Source: Owenia fusiformis (Eukaryota; Annelida; Polychaeta; Sabellida; Oweniidae). Taken from it: a stretch of DNA of 64,000 nt. The position numbers and the translations under genes were made by a program. Positions 25,066 to 35,571 of the stretch are shown here, piece by piece; position 1 is the stretch's first letter; every line of letters starts with the position of its first letter. The notes below the pieces were generated by a model, which ran no database searches, was not told the DNA's origin, and saw only the letters and a list, made by a program, of their open reading frames with translations. The stretch lies in contig CAIIXF020000006.1 in the NCBI GenBank assembly GCA_903813345.2, forward strand, positions 38,159,348 to 38,223,347. The letters are read 5' to 3'.

Positions 25066-25554
25066 ATGGCAGATGGTCACTGTTTCCATACAAGCTTGAC
25101 TATATGTATTATAGTGGGATTAGCAGATGTTGTAGGAGGAATTGTCGTAATAACTATACGCCCCATTTCCACAGGTGTTCTTCTAGTGATATTCGGATTG
25201 TTTATACTTGTATTGTGTATTTTACTTTGGATAAGGAGACATAGGCAGAACAAACGAGCAAAGCTACAGTCTAATCTTGCACAATTGACTGATTCGGGCA
25301 ACACGATTGCTAACGCAACTGAACCACGACAATACACGTATGAGTCTGTCACTAAAGCAACAGAAACAGCTATGAAAATTCTTTCTGAAAGTTCAAATAA
25401 AGACACTGGACTGACCAACATAGGATTCTCAACCGATGAGGCACAGCATCTTTCCTCGCCTCCGCATTCTGGTACCCTGTCTACGTCTGAAAAAACGACT
25501 AAATATAAACCAATGAATACATCAATCATACATATCGCCGCTGAAGATGCTTGA
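25066..25554 (+). CDS. two-pass membrane protein, shortened copy 4 without PPxY
   Basis: An intronless 162-residue frame. The start context (ACGAAAATGGCAGATGG) and leader (AGTAGATTTCCATAAACG) match copy 1. Two hydrophobic segments (about residues 10-31 and 35-55) are followed by a basic patch (RRHRQNKRAK). Only one recognisable tail unit follows (KATETAMKILSESS, KDTGLTNIGFSTDEAQHLS), and its end reads SPPHSG where copy 1 has PPPYG, so no PPxY remains. A TGA at 25552-25554 stops it. The sequence beyond, to about 25676, still resembles the last copy 1 unit (NGFSTHK, QFAS, ending GYT), so the stop is a later truncation. It may be a functional tail-less variant or an early pseudogene. Confidence 0.6.
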   Translation: MADGHCFHTSLTICIIVGLADVVGGIVVITIRPISTGVLLVIFGLFILVLCILLWIRRHRQNKRAKLQSNLAQLTDSGNTIANATEPRQYTYESVTKATETAMKILSESSNKDTGLTNIGFSTDEAQHLSSPPHSGTLSTSEKTTKYKPMNTSIIHIAAEDA

Positions 25555-25559
25555 CTGAC

Positions 25560-25676
25560 TTACAACGGATTCTCAACTCATAAGGTACGTCAGTTTGCCT
25601 CCCATAAGCATAATGATGAACCATCTGTCATTGGCCAACCGGACTATGCAACAACTATTGCAATCGGCTATACATA
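25560..25676 (+). pseudogene. orphaned tail of PPxY copy 4
   Basis: In frame after the TGA, the translation LTYNGFSTHKVRQFASHK then ...IGQPDYATTIAIGYT matches the C-terminus of copy 1 (PYKGLSTHEKQQFAS ... GQQGYVTFIKVDYT). The PPPY is gone here too. It is followed by the family's ATACATAAAAAAGTA end motif. Confidence 0.6.
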
Positions 25677-26295
25677 AAAAAGTACTTACAGTAAGTGTAA
25701 TCACTCCGAGTGACAAGATGATATTCACTGGTGCCCACCTGGTTATAGAGACGTTACGTCTTCATAACAATAGGATGTACTTCCGCCGACAAAAAATTGT
25801 GAGCTTTTTTAATTTCATTATCTTCACCAACAAAGAAGTCGATTTGCACTTCAATACTTCACCCATGTGTTAAGTGTAGGCTCCGGTTACTGGAAAGCTA
25901 GTCTGTCACAAGCATATGCACCCAGAAGCTCCAATAATCGAGTGAGAATCCCCTCACTTCAGCAACCAGGACGTTAACATTATGCAATCAAGACGCTACT
26001 AAGTTATGCTCTCTGGGTAACCAGGACGTTTGAATTTGGTGTTATAGATTTGTATATATCGATCAGAAATCACTGAAAATATTTTAAATTCTAAATGTAT
26101 CTGTGAAGACGCTGGCACATCAGAAAATACACGCAATACAAATATTACACTGACAGAAAATTATGGAAGTGCCGAAACCCGCCTAAAACATGATTTTAAG
26201 ACAATTAATTTACGCCTCAAAGAGCAGTGAAATTAGGGATAGGATATGAACATTATGCACAATAAACACATTTATATATCACAATCACTATTTTG

Positions 26296-26580
26296 CAAAG
26301 GATTGGTATTGATATGGAGAACTGAATTCAACAATGTTTTTCTCTTAAACCAATCATTGAAAAAATTCTGTAAAATAACACGGCATTTTATGTAATTTTG
26401 ACTGATTGAAAAAAATTTAATTCTAAAATTATATAGAAATATTTTATATAACTGTTTTTGTTAAAAAATTTTGTTCTTTATAGTGCAATTGTTTTTGCTC
26501 CTTTGTACCAATTTTTGAGAATGAAATAAAATGTCTTTCCGAACCTTGTTTTTAGACCTCTCAATATTATAGTTATACAA
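26296..26580. mobile_element. foldback element, family B, truncated copy 2
   Basis: CAAAGGATTGGTATTGATAT and ATTCTCTTAAACCAATCATT-like sequence, through TTTTTGCTCCTTTGTACCAA, match the left half of 12114-12794. The right half is missing, so this is one arm only. Confidence 0.7.
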
Positions 26581-26599
26581 ATATTTATCCTACACTTAA

Positions 26600-27040
26600 G
26601 TGTAAAGTAACTTAAATGTAAAGTAACATTAAAAATAAATTTGATATCTATTTGCAAAATGAGTAACTGGACGATAGTGTGACAATATACTCCAGAAAAC
26701 TCCAGACAAAGTACTCCAGAAAACCAATTTGCGGAGGATATTGTGATGATAAACTCAGAAAAATATATCGTCAGGATATCAATATCACCACGTAGATGAA
26801 AATGATATTCTTCAAAATTATAGGATATCCGATAAATATCGCATCCCCTCTAATACTGAGCCTTCTTTATAGAATATACCAGTACCTATTTGAACCATTG
26901 GTTTTATTTTGATAAAAATGTATTTTTCGAGTGAAACAAGTTGGGCAAGGTTGTTTACTTTGTATGTGCCATTGTTCTGAAAGTGTCCAAGCCAATTAAT
27001 AAATAAGAATATTATATAGCATCGAGATATAAATAAATTA
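26600..27040. other. gene-free stretch before vWA 3' fragment
   Basis: AT-rich sequence without supportable coding. Only the last ~50 bp (ATAGCATCGAGATATAAATA and the splice acceptor) match the intron upstream of exon 4 of the intact vWA gene. Confidence 0.5.
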
Positions 27041-27051
27041 TTGTTTTCTAG

Positions 27052-27443
27052 ATCCTCCATTTACTCCATCTACCGATTCACCTGCCCCAGACCCATGCAA
27101 AAAGTTTGCGTCATCCCAGAGAAATTGTTCTATCCCTATGTCAGAGTGTCATCCTTCAAACAGACGATGCTGTGGCTGTCCCTTTATGTTTATGGACCCA
27201 ACTTCAAAGGTAGATCGATAGAGATATTTATTTGAAAATAAACCGGCGCCAATTCAGTTTAAATACTTCTCACTTGGAGAAAAGAACTACCAATTTCCGG
27301 GTTACAAAGAAGGCAAATGTTTATGTGAGGACTGTGTGAGAAGATCGTATTACTGCCTTCCAAAGGAATCTAGAGAAATATTAGGATACGGGAAGCCATA
27401 CTTCAATTTCTTCCACCCATTACTAAAAAGGATGAAACCTTAG
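27052..27443 (+). pseudogene. 3' fragment of the vWA gene (copy A)
   Basis: This duplicates exons 4 and 5 of the gene at 30214-32737, including the acceptor before DPPFTPSTDSPAPDP. All ten cysteines of the C-terminal region and the final HPLLKRMKP-stop are kept. No counterpart of exons 1-3 was found upstream. Continuous reading meets a TAG just after SKVDR. If the donor used by the intact gene (GTAGAT at 27210) is used, the next in-frame acceptor (CAG at 27255-27257) gives a 48-bp intron, too short for a typical animal intron. It could be an alternative 3' terminal exon set of another transcript, but a partial duplicate is simpler. Confidence 0.65.
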
Positions 27444-27929
27444 AGTAGTGTACATAGCTATATGTATATATATTTGTAATAAATCAAATTGTCCAGTGAA
27501 ATAAGGATTATTGTATTTGAACACTGCTGAAGTAATTTATCTTAAAAGCGAAGACCCAACATTTTTTGGTCTCCCAAGGTTTTTTTCTTTAAAGGTCACT
27601 GTATTTAAATGAAAAGGAAAATAAATACCTTGGTTCAAGTACCACCAATGCTTTACAACCATTATTGTTCCGAGTAATTTTGACATACATATTGCGCAAG
27701 AAATTTAGTTGTACTAAATTACAGTTGACTAACAAGTCATGCACAATCACAATTTCGCTAATTAAAGGTTGTACAATTTCACTTACTTACACATGTGGCT
27801 AACGTTCATGTATTACTTAACAGAACGCGAAGCCTAACGGAAACGTTCCTATGATTACATGAGCGTAAAAACACACCTTCACGATTTGTAACCTCTCTTT
27901 TTTCAATCAACTCAACTCGAGGCATACCC

Positions 27930-28670
27930 ATAATCACCCTTGGTACCACAGCTAACGAAAATTGACCGGTACGGGTCAAAAGCTGGACCGGTACGGGTTA
28001 ACGGTTTTATTTGAATTTAAAACAGCCATAACTTGCTCAATATTGACTTCCTCGTGTCTAATTTGAAATATATGATGCCTCCCGATGCTTTTAAGTACCC
28101 CAATTTTTTACAGATTTTTAAACGGACCAAAACTCTCTAAATGCGCATTTATGCTCTTTTCTCTCGAGAAAGATTGTCTCATTTTCACGATAACTTTTAT
28201 TTAGTACTTCTAACATATAAGATCTATTTTCCCCATCAAGGTATGATGTAAATGACATGCTATTTACATCTTGTGAGTTTCAATGACGCGCGTTTGATTT
28301 TATAAAAAATGCCAAACTTTGTGACAAAGAATTTCATCAGCTATTGCCCCGAACCGGTCCGTCTTCTCGTTGCAAGCAGATTTCCCCGAACCGGTCCGTC
28401 TTCTCGCTGCAAGCAGGATGAAATTCGTTCTCGAGAGAAAAGAGCATAAATGCGCATTTAGAGAGTTTTGGTCCGTTTAAAAATCTGTAAAAAATTGGGG
28501 TACTTAAAAGCATCGGGAGGAATCATATATTTCAAATTAGAAACGAGGAAGTCAATATTGAGCAAGTTATGGCTATTTTAAATTCAAATAAAACCGTTAA
28601 CACCGTACCGGTCCAGCTTTTGACCCGTACCGGTCAATTTTCGTTAGCTGCGTATACCAAGGGTGATAAT
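27930..28670. mobile_element. foldback element rich in ACCGGT
   Basis: The left arm starts ATCACCCTTGGTACCACAGC and GAAAATTGACCGGTACGGGT. The right arm ends with the complement, through ACCCGTACCGGTCAATTTTC to CCAAGGGTGAT. Pairing extends for about 250 bp per arm (ATGCGCATTTATGCTCTTTT against its complement near 28440-28462). The core holds two tandem copies of a 39-bp unit with CCCCGAACCGGTCCGTCTTC. No coding capacity. The arms are very similar, so it is fairly young. Confidence 0.8.
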
Positions 28671-28679
28671 AGTAATAAT

Positions 28680-30200
28680 ATTATATAAAGACAGAGAATG
28701 CTCTAAGTGTAGATAAAGACATGTACCAGACACAGATGGTTCATGTGCAATAATAATATAATTCATGTTTTATGATTAGATGGTTTTATTCATGCTAGTT
28801 AAATCCTGAAGTTATCCAGGTATTTGTGGTCAAAGAAGCCACAATGTCATTTAAATCAATATTCTAGTTTATATTATATTATAAAGTTTATTCTAGTGTT
28901 AATTGTTACAATATATAATTGCCTAGATAAAATACAATAGAAACATACTTAGTCAATATTTTTTATCATCGAACCATCTCTTGTGATATAAACATAGACA
29001 GGGTCAAATACAGGTACGTCTCACGTTATTAGTTTCCTTTTAACCATATTTTAATTAGGGGGACCAATATATTTGGCGGCTTTTATTTTGCATGGGCGCA
29101 TGGGAAATTGTCTAGGTAGGAAAACTCAGGTTTTTTATGATTGCATTCTGATATAAAACGTCACAATTTTAATATTTCTAAATATGTTATAGTTGTACAT
29201 AGCATCTTATCACGTGACTTATTTACCATTAGACAAACTCCAATCGATTATAATTACGTGCACACGTGGTTGATTTGTGGTACCCATGTATCTTGTTCGG
29301 TTATGTCACGAATACACATTTTGATAGATATTTAAAAAGCACATTTCATCACATCATCTAACCAATGGTGTACCAGTATGGATTATGTTTCTAAAGTATG
29401 GGGTATGGGCTAGGCCAGCATCTACTTGGATTTTAATTGACTAGCTATAGCTGATCCGTCAGCTATCAAAATTATTCTCAAGCTTACTTACAACTTTTCA
29501 GTTGCCACCCATTCCCCACCACCTCCCACGGTTCTTAGCCCTATTTTCAAAAATAACGTTACATAATGGTTATGTAATCCATTGTGTAAGATTATGTAAT
29601 ATTATATGATAGTAATAAAGATTATCATCATTATAATTTGCCAACAAACATGAGTTGTTATGTCAACTAGTTATATATTCTTGCCTAACCCTGAGTGCCA
29701 AGGAAACCAAAATGATCCAGCTACATAAATGCAAGTTACGTCTCCTTTCGAATGCATGTATGATGCATTTGCTCACACCACATACTACACCTCTTTAAAA
29801 TTAAGCCCAAATGCCAACGAGAACACTGAGCTATAACATTTACAATTTGATTTTACCTTACATACTTAAAAGGTAAAGAAATCCTAACTATTCTATAAAT
29901 TATATATATGGTTTAGTTTAGAACTAATGAATATCTGTGTGAAGTATGTGAAACTTTATGGCGGGTAAAATTATACATGTATATTTGTAGAAATGCAAAT
30001 ATGCCAATAGCAAGATCTTGGTAATATCTATTTGCTATCTTCGTCATAAATGGTTATTGAAATATAGATTAACGTTTTTATGTCAGAACACCAATCGACA
30101 AAATCAAATTCACTTCCAAATGGTATTTGATAATATATGAATGTAAGTGCCTGGAGCTTTTCGCCCGCTCTGTATATGTCTATTTCTGGTGATTTCTATT
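28680..30200 (+). repeat. 5' flank of vWA gene, duplicated at 41570-43040
   Basis: Phrases such as CATGTTTTATGATTAGATGG, GGTCAAATACAGGTACGTCT, ATTTGGCGGCTTTTATTTTG and GGGAAATTGTCTAGG recur in the same order at 41570-43040 with point differences and small indels. The last 160 bp (ATATGAATGTAAGTGCCTGG, TTTTCGCCCGCTCTGTATAT) recur before the broken copy at 47356. So the flank was duplicated with the gene. The proximal part probably carries the promoter; GATAATATATGAATG near 30129-30143 is TATA-like. Confidence 0.65.
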
Positions 30201-30213
30201 TAGAAGTGTCAAT

Positions 30214-32737
30214 ATGCTGAAGCTGATAGCACTAGGGTGTCTCTTAGCATTTGGTTTGGTGGTATATGGCCAGAAGATAGTATGTAAGTATGCTTGTTTG
30301 TCACTTAATTTGGCACGGGTGCATACATAATATATACGTATATATACTTCAATGAGGTACTTGAATTAAATATTAAAAATTAATTCAATTTATTTTCAAT
30401 GATGTTATTTATGTTTTTTTTTGTTTTTTATAGTGGAATGTGGTGTGGATATTGTCGTTATTTTGGATATATCCTGCAGAATCACTCCGCCAAACAAAGA
30501 CATCTTGCGTGAGTTTATGGTTAACTTTGCAAATTCCTTGGATATTGGACCTTCAGATGAGAAAGTGCAAGTAGGATTTTTAGATTTTCATTGGTGTTTG
30601 TTGCTCTTTTATCATTATATTAATCAAGCGTAAATTTAATTACTCGATACAAGAGAAATTGCAATATTTACGCACAGGATAGCAAGTGTCGTGTAACAGT
30701 CATTTAGTAGGACTTTCTGTTTATTGATATTTCTTGTAAAGGGTCGTATGCTTAGGACATATTGTCAAGATATATAATTAAAAACCTAATGGGCGGTTTT
30801 GTAGTTCTTATATTCAAGCATACTATTTGAATGAATACTTGTTAAATGCACGTGTCTGCTTGTTGTTCAATGGGAACGTACATTTGCATGTTAAATCTAC
30901 ATGTGATTAATTTCAGATGGGCCTTATAACATTTGATAGATTTGTCTATGACGAATTCTTCTTAAATACGTACAATTCGTCGAGTGAAATAGTGAATCAC
31001 ATAGAAAGAATGGATATTCACCCCTTCAATGACAAGAGGTCGAGATGTGGTGGTTCAAGAACAGATTTAGCTCTCGTATCAGCTAAAACATTGCATCTCA
31101 CAGTTGCTAAGGGTCTTCGTATTAGGGATTGGGATTGGGATTTTGGAATAATTTTTCATCAAATGCAAAAGATCGTACTGATTATAACTGCTGGTCCAAC
31201 GTTTCCTCCATCTAAAGTCAAGAATACCATAAGATACTCAAAGGAGCTCAAACACGATATAGGACCTAAGATATTCGTGGTTAGCTTATCAGACGTATTC
31301 ACTGAGAGACATAGCTGGTCAATGGTTGAATATAGTGCCATCGCCAGTCAGCCTTCGCAGGAGTTTGTTATCAATATCGACGGTTTCCACAATTTGCTTG
31401 TTTCCTTGGAAGAAATCGTGGGCGATTTTTGTGGTAAGAAGTAATGATTCTCGTTAACTTTTACTTCTTTAATTTTCATCTGATTTGCTTTCAATTTCTT
31501 TTCATCTTCTTTCTTAAGTATTCCTTTCTTTGGGTATATGCATCTCCCTTGTCACCGCTTGTGTTAATTCATCTAGTATACCATTCTAATACTCAGACCA
31601 TCTCTGCCATGCACGAGAGAAGGCTGTGATATCTCACGATGCTTGTATACAGGATGGCAAAACGATCGCCTCCGTTCTCATACCAAGCCTTCTGTCTACC
31701 TATCCATTCGAACTTTTGGTTTTATTTTAATAAAAAAAACACATCTTTGCACAGTAAAACGTTTTAACTTGAACCATTCAATTACTTTTAAGCACCTGAA
31801 CTTAATACTATTTTCAATAACTCAGATGCAAGTAGGTAGTTACCAGTTTAACCAACATGTGCCTCCTGTTATCTCAAAATCTGCTTGGAAATATGCCATT
31901 GGATTACTATGGAAAATTCCTCAAAGAGAAAATTCTTTGGATAAAGGAACTTAAACTAACGAGCCAACGACAAGAAGCAATGAGAGATAAATGGTTTATT
32001 GTTCTCAGGATACTGAAATAACAGCAAATAGCATCGAGAATTGAATAAATTATTTCTGTGTAAATTCATCACTCTGGTAATATATTAATAATAACTAAAC
32101 ATTTTACTCTGAAGTAAATTAACTTAAGTTATTATAAATAAATTATTGTTTTTAGATCCTCCATTTACTCCATCTACCGATTCACCTGCCCCAGACCCCT
32201 GCGAGAAGTTTGCCTCATTCAAGAAAAGTTGTTCTATCCCTATGTCAGCGTGTCATCCTTCAAACAGACGATGCTGCGGCTGTCCATTTATGTTTATTGA
32301 CCCAACTTCAAAGGTAGATCGATATTTATATTTATTTGAAAATGCCAGAGCGCCTTTGCAGTTCTAATACTTTTTATGTTGGGGGTAGTAGTAATAGAAC
32401 TAACAATTTCTGGGTAAACGTCACATTCGTTGTTTATTTTACATGGGTTAATATTTTTACTTTACAGTTTTCTTATTACAGAATGAATCAATAAATAAAA
32501 TTGACAAAAGCATCCATGTAAAGGCTATTATTCATTCAACTTTTGCAAGATGATGTTTTTCGCTTCTAGTCTGTGAAAACACCATTTGAGTTGGCTTACA
32601 AAGAAGGCAAATGTTTATGTGAGGACTGTGTGAGAAGATCGTATTACTGCCTTCCAAAGGAACTTAGAGAAATATTAGGATACGGGAAGCCATACTTCAA
32701 TTCCTTCCACCCATTACTAAAAAGGATGAAACCTTAG
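30214..32737 (+). CDS. secreted vWA-domain protein with Cys-rich C-terminus, intact
   Basis: Five exons with phase-consistent GT-AG junctions: 30214-30283, 30434-30570, 30917-31433, 32156-32313 and 32570-32737, giving 349 residues. The signal peptide (MLKLIALGCLLAFGLVVYGQ) is exon 1. Residues 28-235 form one von Willebrand A domain: DIVVILDIS as first strand, GLITFDRF, SRTDLALVSAK and KIVLIITAGPT. The metal site looks weak: DxSxS reads D35-I-S37-C-R39, and the usual ITDG aspartate is A161; T118 is kept. Residues 257-321 hold ten cysteines (C-x9-C-x6-C-x6-CC-x-C, then C-x-C-x2-C-x6-C), probably disulphide-linked. AATAAA at 32760. Probably extracellular; molluscan shell-matrix and byssal proteins use such domains, but that link is speculative. 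The exon 4 donor (GTAGAT) is weak, and reading past it would end at a TAA near 32365. Confidence 0.75.
31810..31970 (+). repeat. fragment of a dispersed repeat in vWA intron 3
   Basis: CAATAACTCAGATGCAAGTA and GGTAGTTACCAGTTTAACCA match the start of the longer repeats at 46795-47205 and 57115-57555. Only the first part is present, in the intron between exons 3 and 4. Confidence 0.55.
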
Positions 32738-32759
32738 AATGCTGTATATAAATATTTGT

Positions 32760-32765
32760 AATAAA
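32760..32765 (+). terminator. polyadenylation signal of vWA gene
   Basis: AATAAA lies 23 bp after the TAG of exon 5. The same TTTGTAATAAAT sequence follows copy A near 27473-27484. Confidence 0.6.
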
Positions 32766-32799
32766 TTGAATTGTCCAGTGAAATGAATGAACACTTGTC

Positions 32800-33750
32800 A
32801 AGCAGATTTCTTTGATATTGACGTTTTGGAATCACAGAGAAAATTGAGTTAAAGATACTCTATTGAGACTGCTCTGTGGCATTTTTTCTTTATTCCTTTT
32901 TGTTTTGAATTTTTAACACCATAACATAAACTAACTACTCAATATGCAACTTTTCACCACGTAGAATTTTAAAATATTAAGTTTGAAAATTCCATTTTTA
33001 TAATGGAGCTCAATGGGAAAAACTACATAATTTGAATTATTTTCAAACGTAGCGGCGCGATTTTGATAAAATTGACAGATATAATAAATATTGGTAAGAC
33101 GAAATGTTTGATGAAAAATGAAGAAAATTCACCGTCCTGGTTACGCAAACTATAGAAAAATCTGAAATAATCATAAAAACCTGTAAAAATAGATTGAAGG
33201 GGGTGATATTCATTTCTAATGTGCCTTTCACTACTACAGGGTAACCATAATTTTGGTACTGATTTGATTTTTCAATGAAAATCATTTCTATAGTGTATAG
33301 TCAGTTTAAATAATACAATTGCTATATTTCTTTACTGAACAGTGCAATCATTTATTTATTTATCAACAGTAATGCAAACTACATATTATACAGTTAGTAA
33401 AATATTAAAATAATTCTATTAAAATTAAAGCATTGAGATGATACTTAAATAATTACATATTATATTGATAGGCATATTATATTATAGGATTTAAGCCAAT
33501 GACTCAATGCATTGTAGATGATTAAATTTAACATATGTCCTGATTCTAGACTATGAACGAGGGTGGTAGTCCAAATTCAAAGCCTAGACTAGAAGAAAGT
33601 GAATTAAAGCATCCACTATTCATTGAATCATGTGCTTTAATTCAATTTCACACATTGCAAAATATTTTTTACAATTTCACTTAACAGAATGATATTTTTT
33701 CAAAGATATGTTGTACTTTTAGAATCATTTGCTTCAAAGAATTGAACTAT
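32800..33750. other. gene-free AT-rich stretch
   Basis: No supportable gene, RNA or clear repeat end was seen. The longest open frames are short and low-complexity. Confidence 0.5.
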
Positions 33751-34150
33751 GGCGGCCTTTACTCGTTATTTTACGATTTTTGCTGTAACTCGAAAAGTAG
33801 TCGAGCGATTTTGTTCATATTTGGTATATGAATACTGTAAGCATGGCACACTGTCTAATGACACTTTTGGTAGAAGGCAGCCATTTTGAAAAATGGCCGT
33901 CATTTTAACGTATTTTACTATAACTCGAAAAGTAGTAGAGCGATTTTGTTCATATTTGATGCGTGAATACTATAAGCGTGGCACACTGTCTAATGACACT
34001 TTTGGTAGAAGGTGGCCATTTTGAAAAATGGCTGCCATTTTTGCTGTATACTTTGTTTGTAAAAAAAATGCCAGCCATGGCTGTTCGATGGGATTTGCTA
34101 CACTTTGGTGTTGCTGTTGTCTAGTTGAAGGATGGATGGACGGACAAATG
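33750..34150 (+). mobile_element. diverged relative of the CCCACCGAACG element
   Basis: Two tandem units (TAACTCGAAAAGTAGTCGAG ... CACTGTCTAATGACACTTTT ... CATTTTGAAAAATGG) of about 125 bp are followed by GTTCGATGGGATTTGCTACA and GTTGCTGTTGTCTAGTT. That is the same 3' terminus as the element at 52659-53960 (GTTCGGTGGGATTAGCTACT, GTTGCTG...CTAGTT). The 5' end is not recognisable. Same superfamily, older or a different subfamily. Confidence 0.65.
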
Positions 34151-34990
34151 GAGGGGTCTCTTAGCTTATCCCCTAATCTTCGTTGGATTGAACAATTGTG
34201 AATATGGTTTGTTGGACAAATAAAACTGATTGAATGTCTAAAAGCAAATAATGAAGTGGTAATTTATTTAAAATCATTAAAATTTCAAACATGCTTGCTT
34301 TGGTCTAGTCACTTAATTCCTAAATGTCCCGTAATTAGTATCTATATACCTTATTAGATGCAGTGAAGGAGTTAAATCATTGGGATATGAATAAATCATG
34401 AAAAACATATTTTGTACATATTTCTCATCATTTAGGGTTACCCAGTAGTTTACAAGCTGACCTTTGCAAAATATATTTCACTTACTATCCTCATTCGCTA
34501 TCACGCTATCTAGTTTCTTTCCAAATTGGCCTGAATTGCCTGGTTTATTGGTTTTAGCGAACCGTCCGTTTCGTCGAACCATCATTTTGCTAAGGTTGTT
34601 TGTGATGAATATACAATATTCAGTTACATATAACTGTACAGCAACTTTATGCAAGGGAAGGTAATTGTGTGAGAGCACATAAAGTACACGAAGTATTGAC
34701 CCACTTGTCTCAGTGAATCTTATAAACAGTGCATAAAGTTTTTTCTATGCAATGATTGGCTCACAGTTACTTATAGTGTAAGTTATTTTATTTCTATACA
34801 GTGTGGAATAGAGTGTATAAACTTTTACAGTTTCAAGCAGGTTTTAGTGTTTTCTGACCAATGATATATTCAGACTTATTCATTTCACGATTATGTAATA
34901 CTGACCTACATATCTGTATAGCATATCTTTAAATGCACATTTGTTTGTTGTCCAATGGGAAAGTACATATGCATGTAAAATCTGCATTTG
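34150..34990. other. gene-free stretch
   Basis: AT-rich sequence with no supportable gene. Overlapping short frames on both strands at 34464-34678 lack family features. Confidence 0.5.
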
Positions 34991-34995
34991 ATTTA

Positions 34996-35470
34996 CAGGG
35001 TGGTCAAAAAAACGGCAACCCTAATTTTTCCTAATGTCTTTGTCATTTTTAAAATTTTTGCCCTGTTATTTGGCACACATGTACATCATTCAATTTCATT
35101 ATTAGTATACTATGTACTTTTATTGACTGATAGTCGCTATGTTACAGCACTTTAAACAAGGTGCCCCAGTTTTCCAATATCGTGCTGCAGGCAAACCTGC
35201 ACACATTTTTAAACCTGTCAATGACATAACTGCATTCCTCAGCAAGTATGGCCTGAACGACACATGTGATATTTATTTTGAGGTCAAATGTCTTTCGTGT
35301 GCTATTACCATACACCCTATCTTTGGGGTATCCCCACTGGTAAAGATTAAATGGGGCCATATCTGGGCTATGGGCCGGTGCCCATTCATTGTCTGTTGTA
35401 CTGCTGATAATGTGGTCATTCAAGTGGTCCCAAAGCCATTATTGTGCATCATTTGGTGTATGGGGTATAT
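34996..35470 (-). mobile_element. mariner-type transposon remnant with transposase C-terminus
   Basis: The left terminus CAGGGTGGTCAAAAAAACGG follows TA at 34994-34995. A minus-strand frame (35142-35423) encodes the transposase C-terminus: EWAPAHSPDMAPFNLYQWGY, a variant of the WPPxSPDLNPxDxFLWG block around the third catalytic acid, then KDRVYG and a VIDRFKNVCRFACS segment. N in MAPFNLY replaces the usual third catalytic aspartate in SPDLNPxDY-type motifs. The N-terminal two thirds and the other terminus are missing, so it is inactive. Confidence 0.8.
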
Positions 35471-35571
35471 ATAATAAAGAAAATACTTTAAACTAACTAA
35501 TTCCTTATAAAAAGATATATATGTTTATAAGTAGTGTATTACCATTGAACGAATGTTCAGTGATATATGTA

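Noticed and set aside
25077-25529. Minus-strand 150-residue frame
   Set aside because: It is antisense to PPxY copy 4, whose start, membrane segments and tail match copy 1.
35139-35471. Plus-strand 111-residue frame
   Set aside because: It is the opposite strand of the mariner transposase remnant, which reads clearly on the minus strand.
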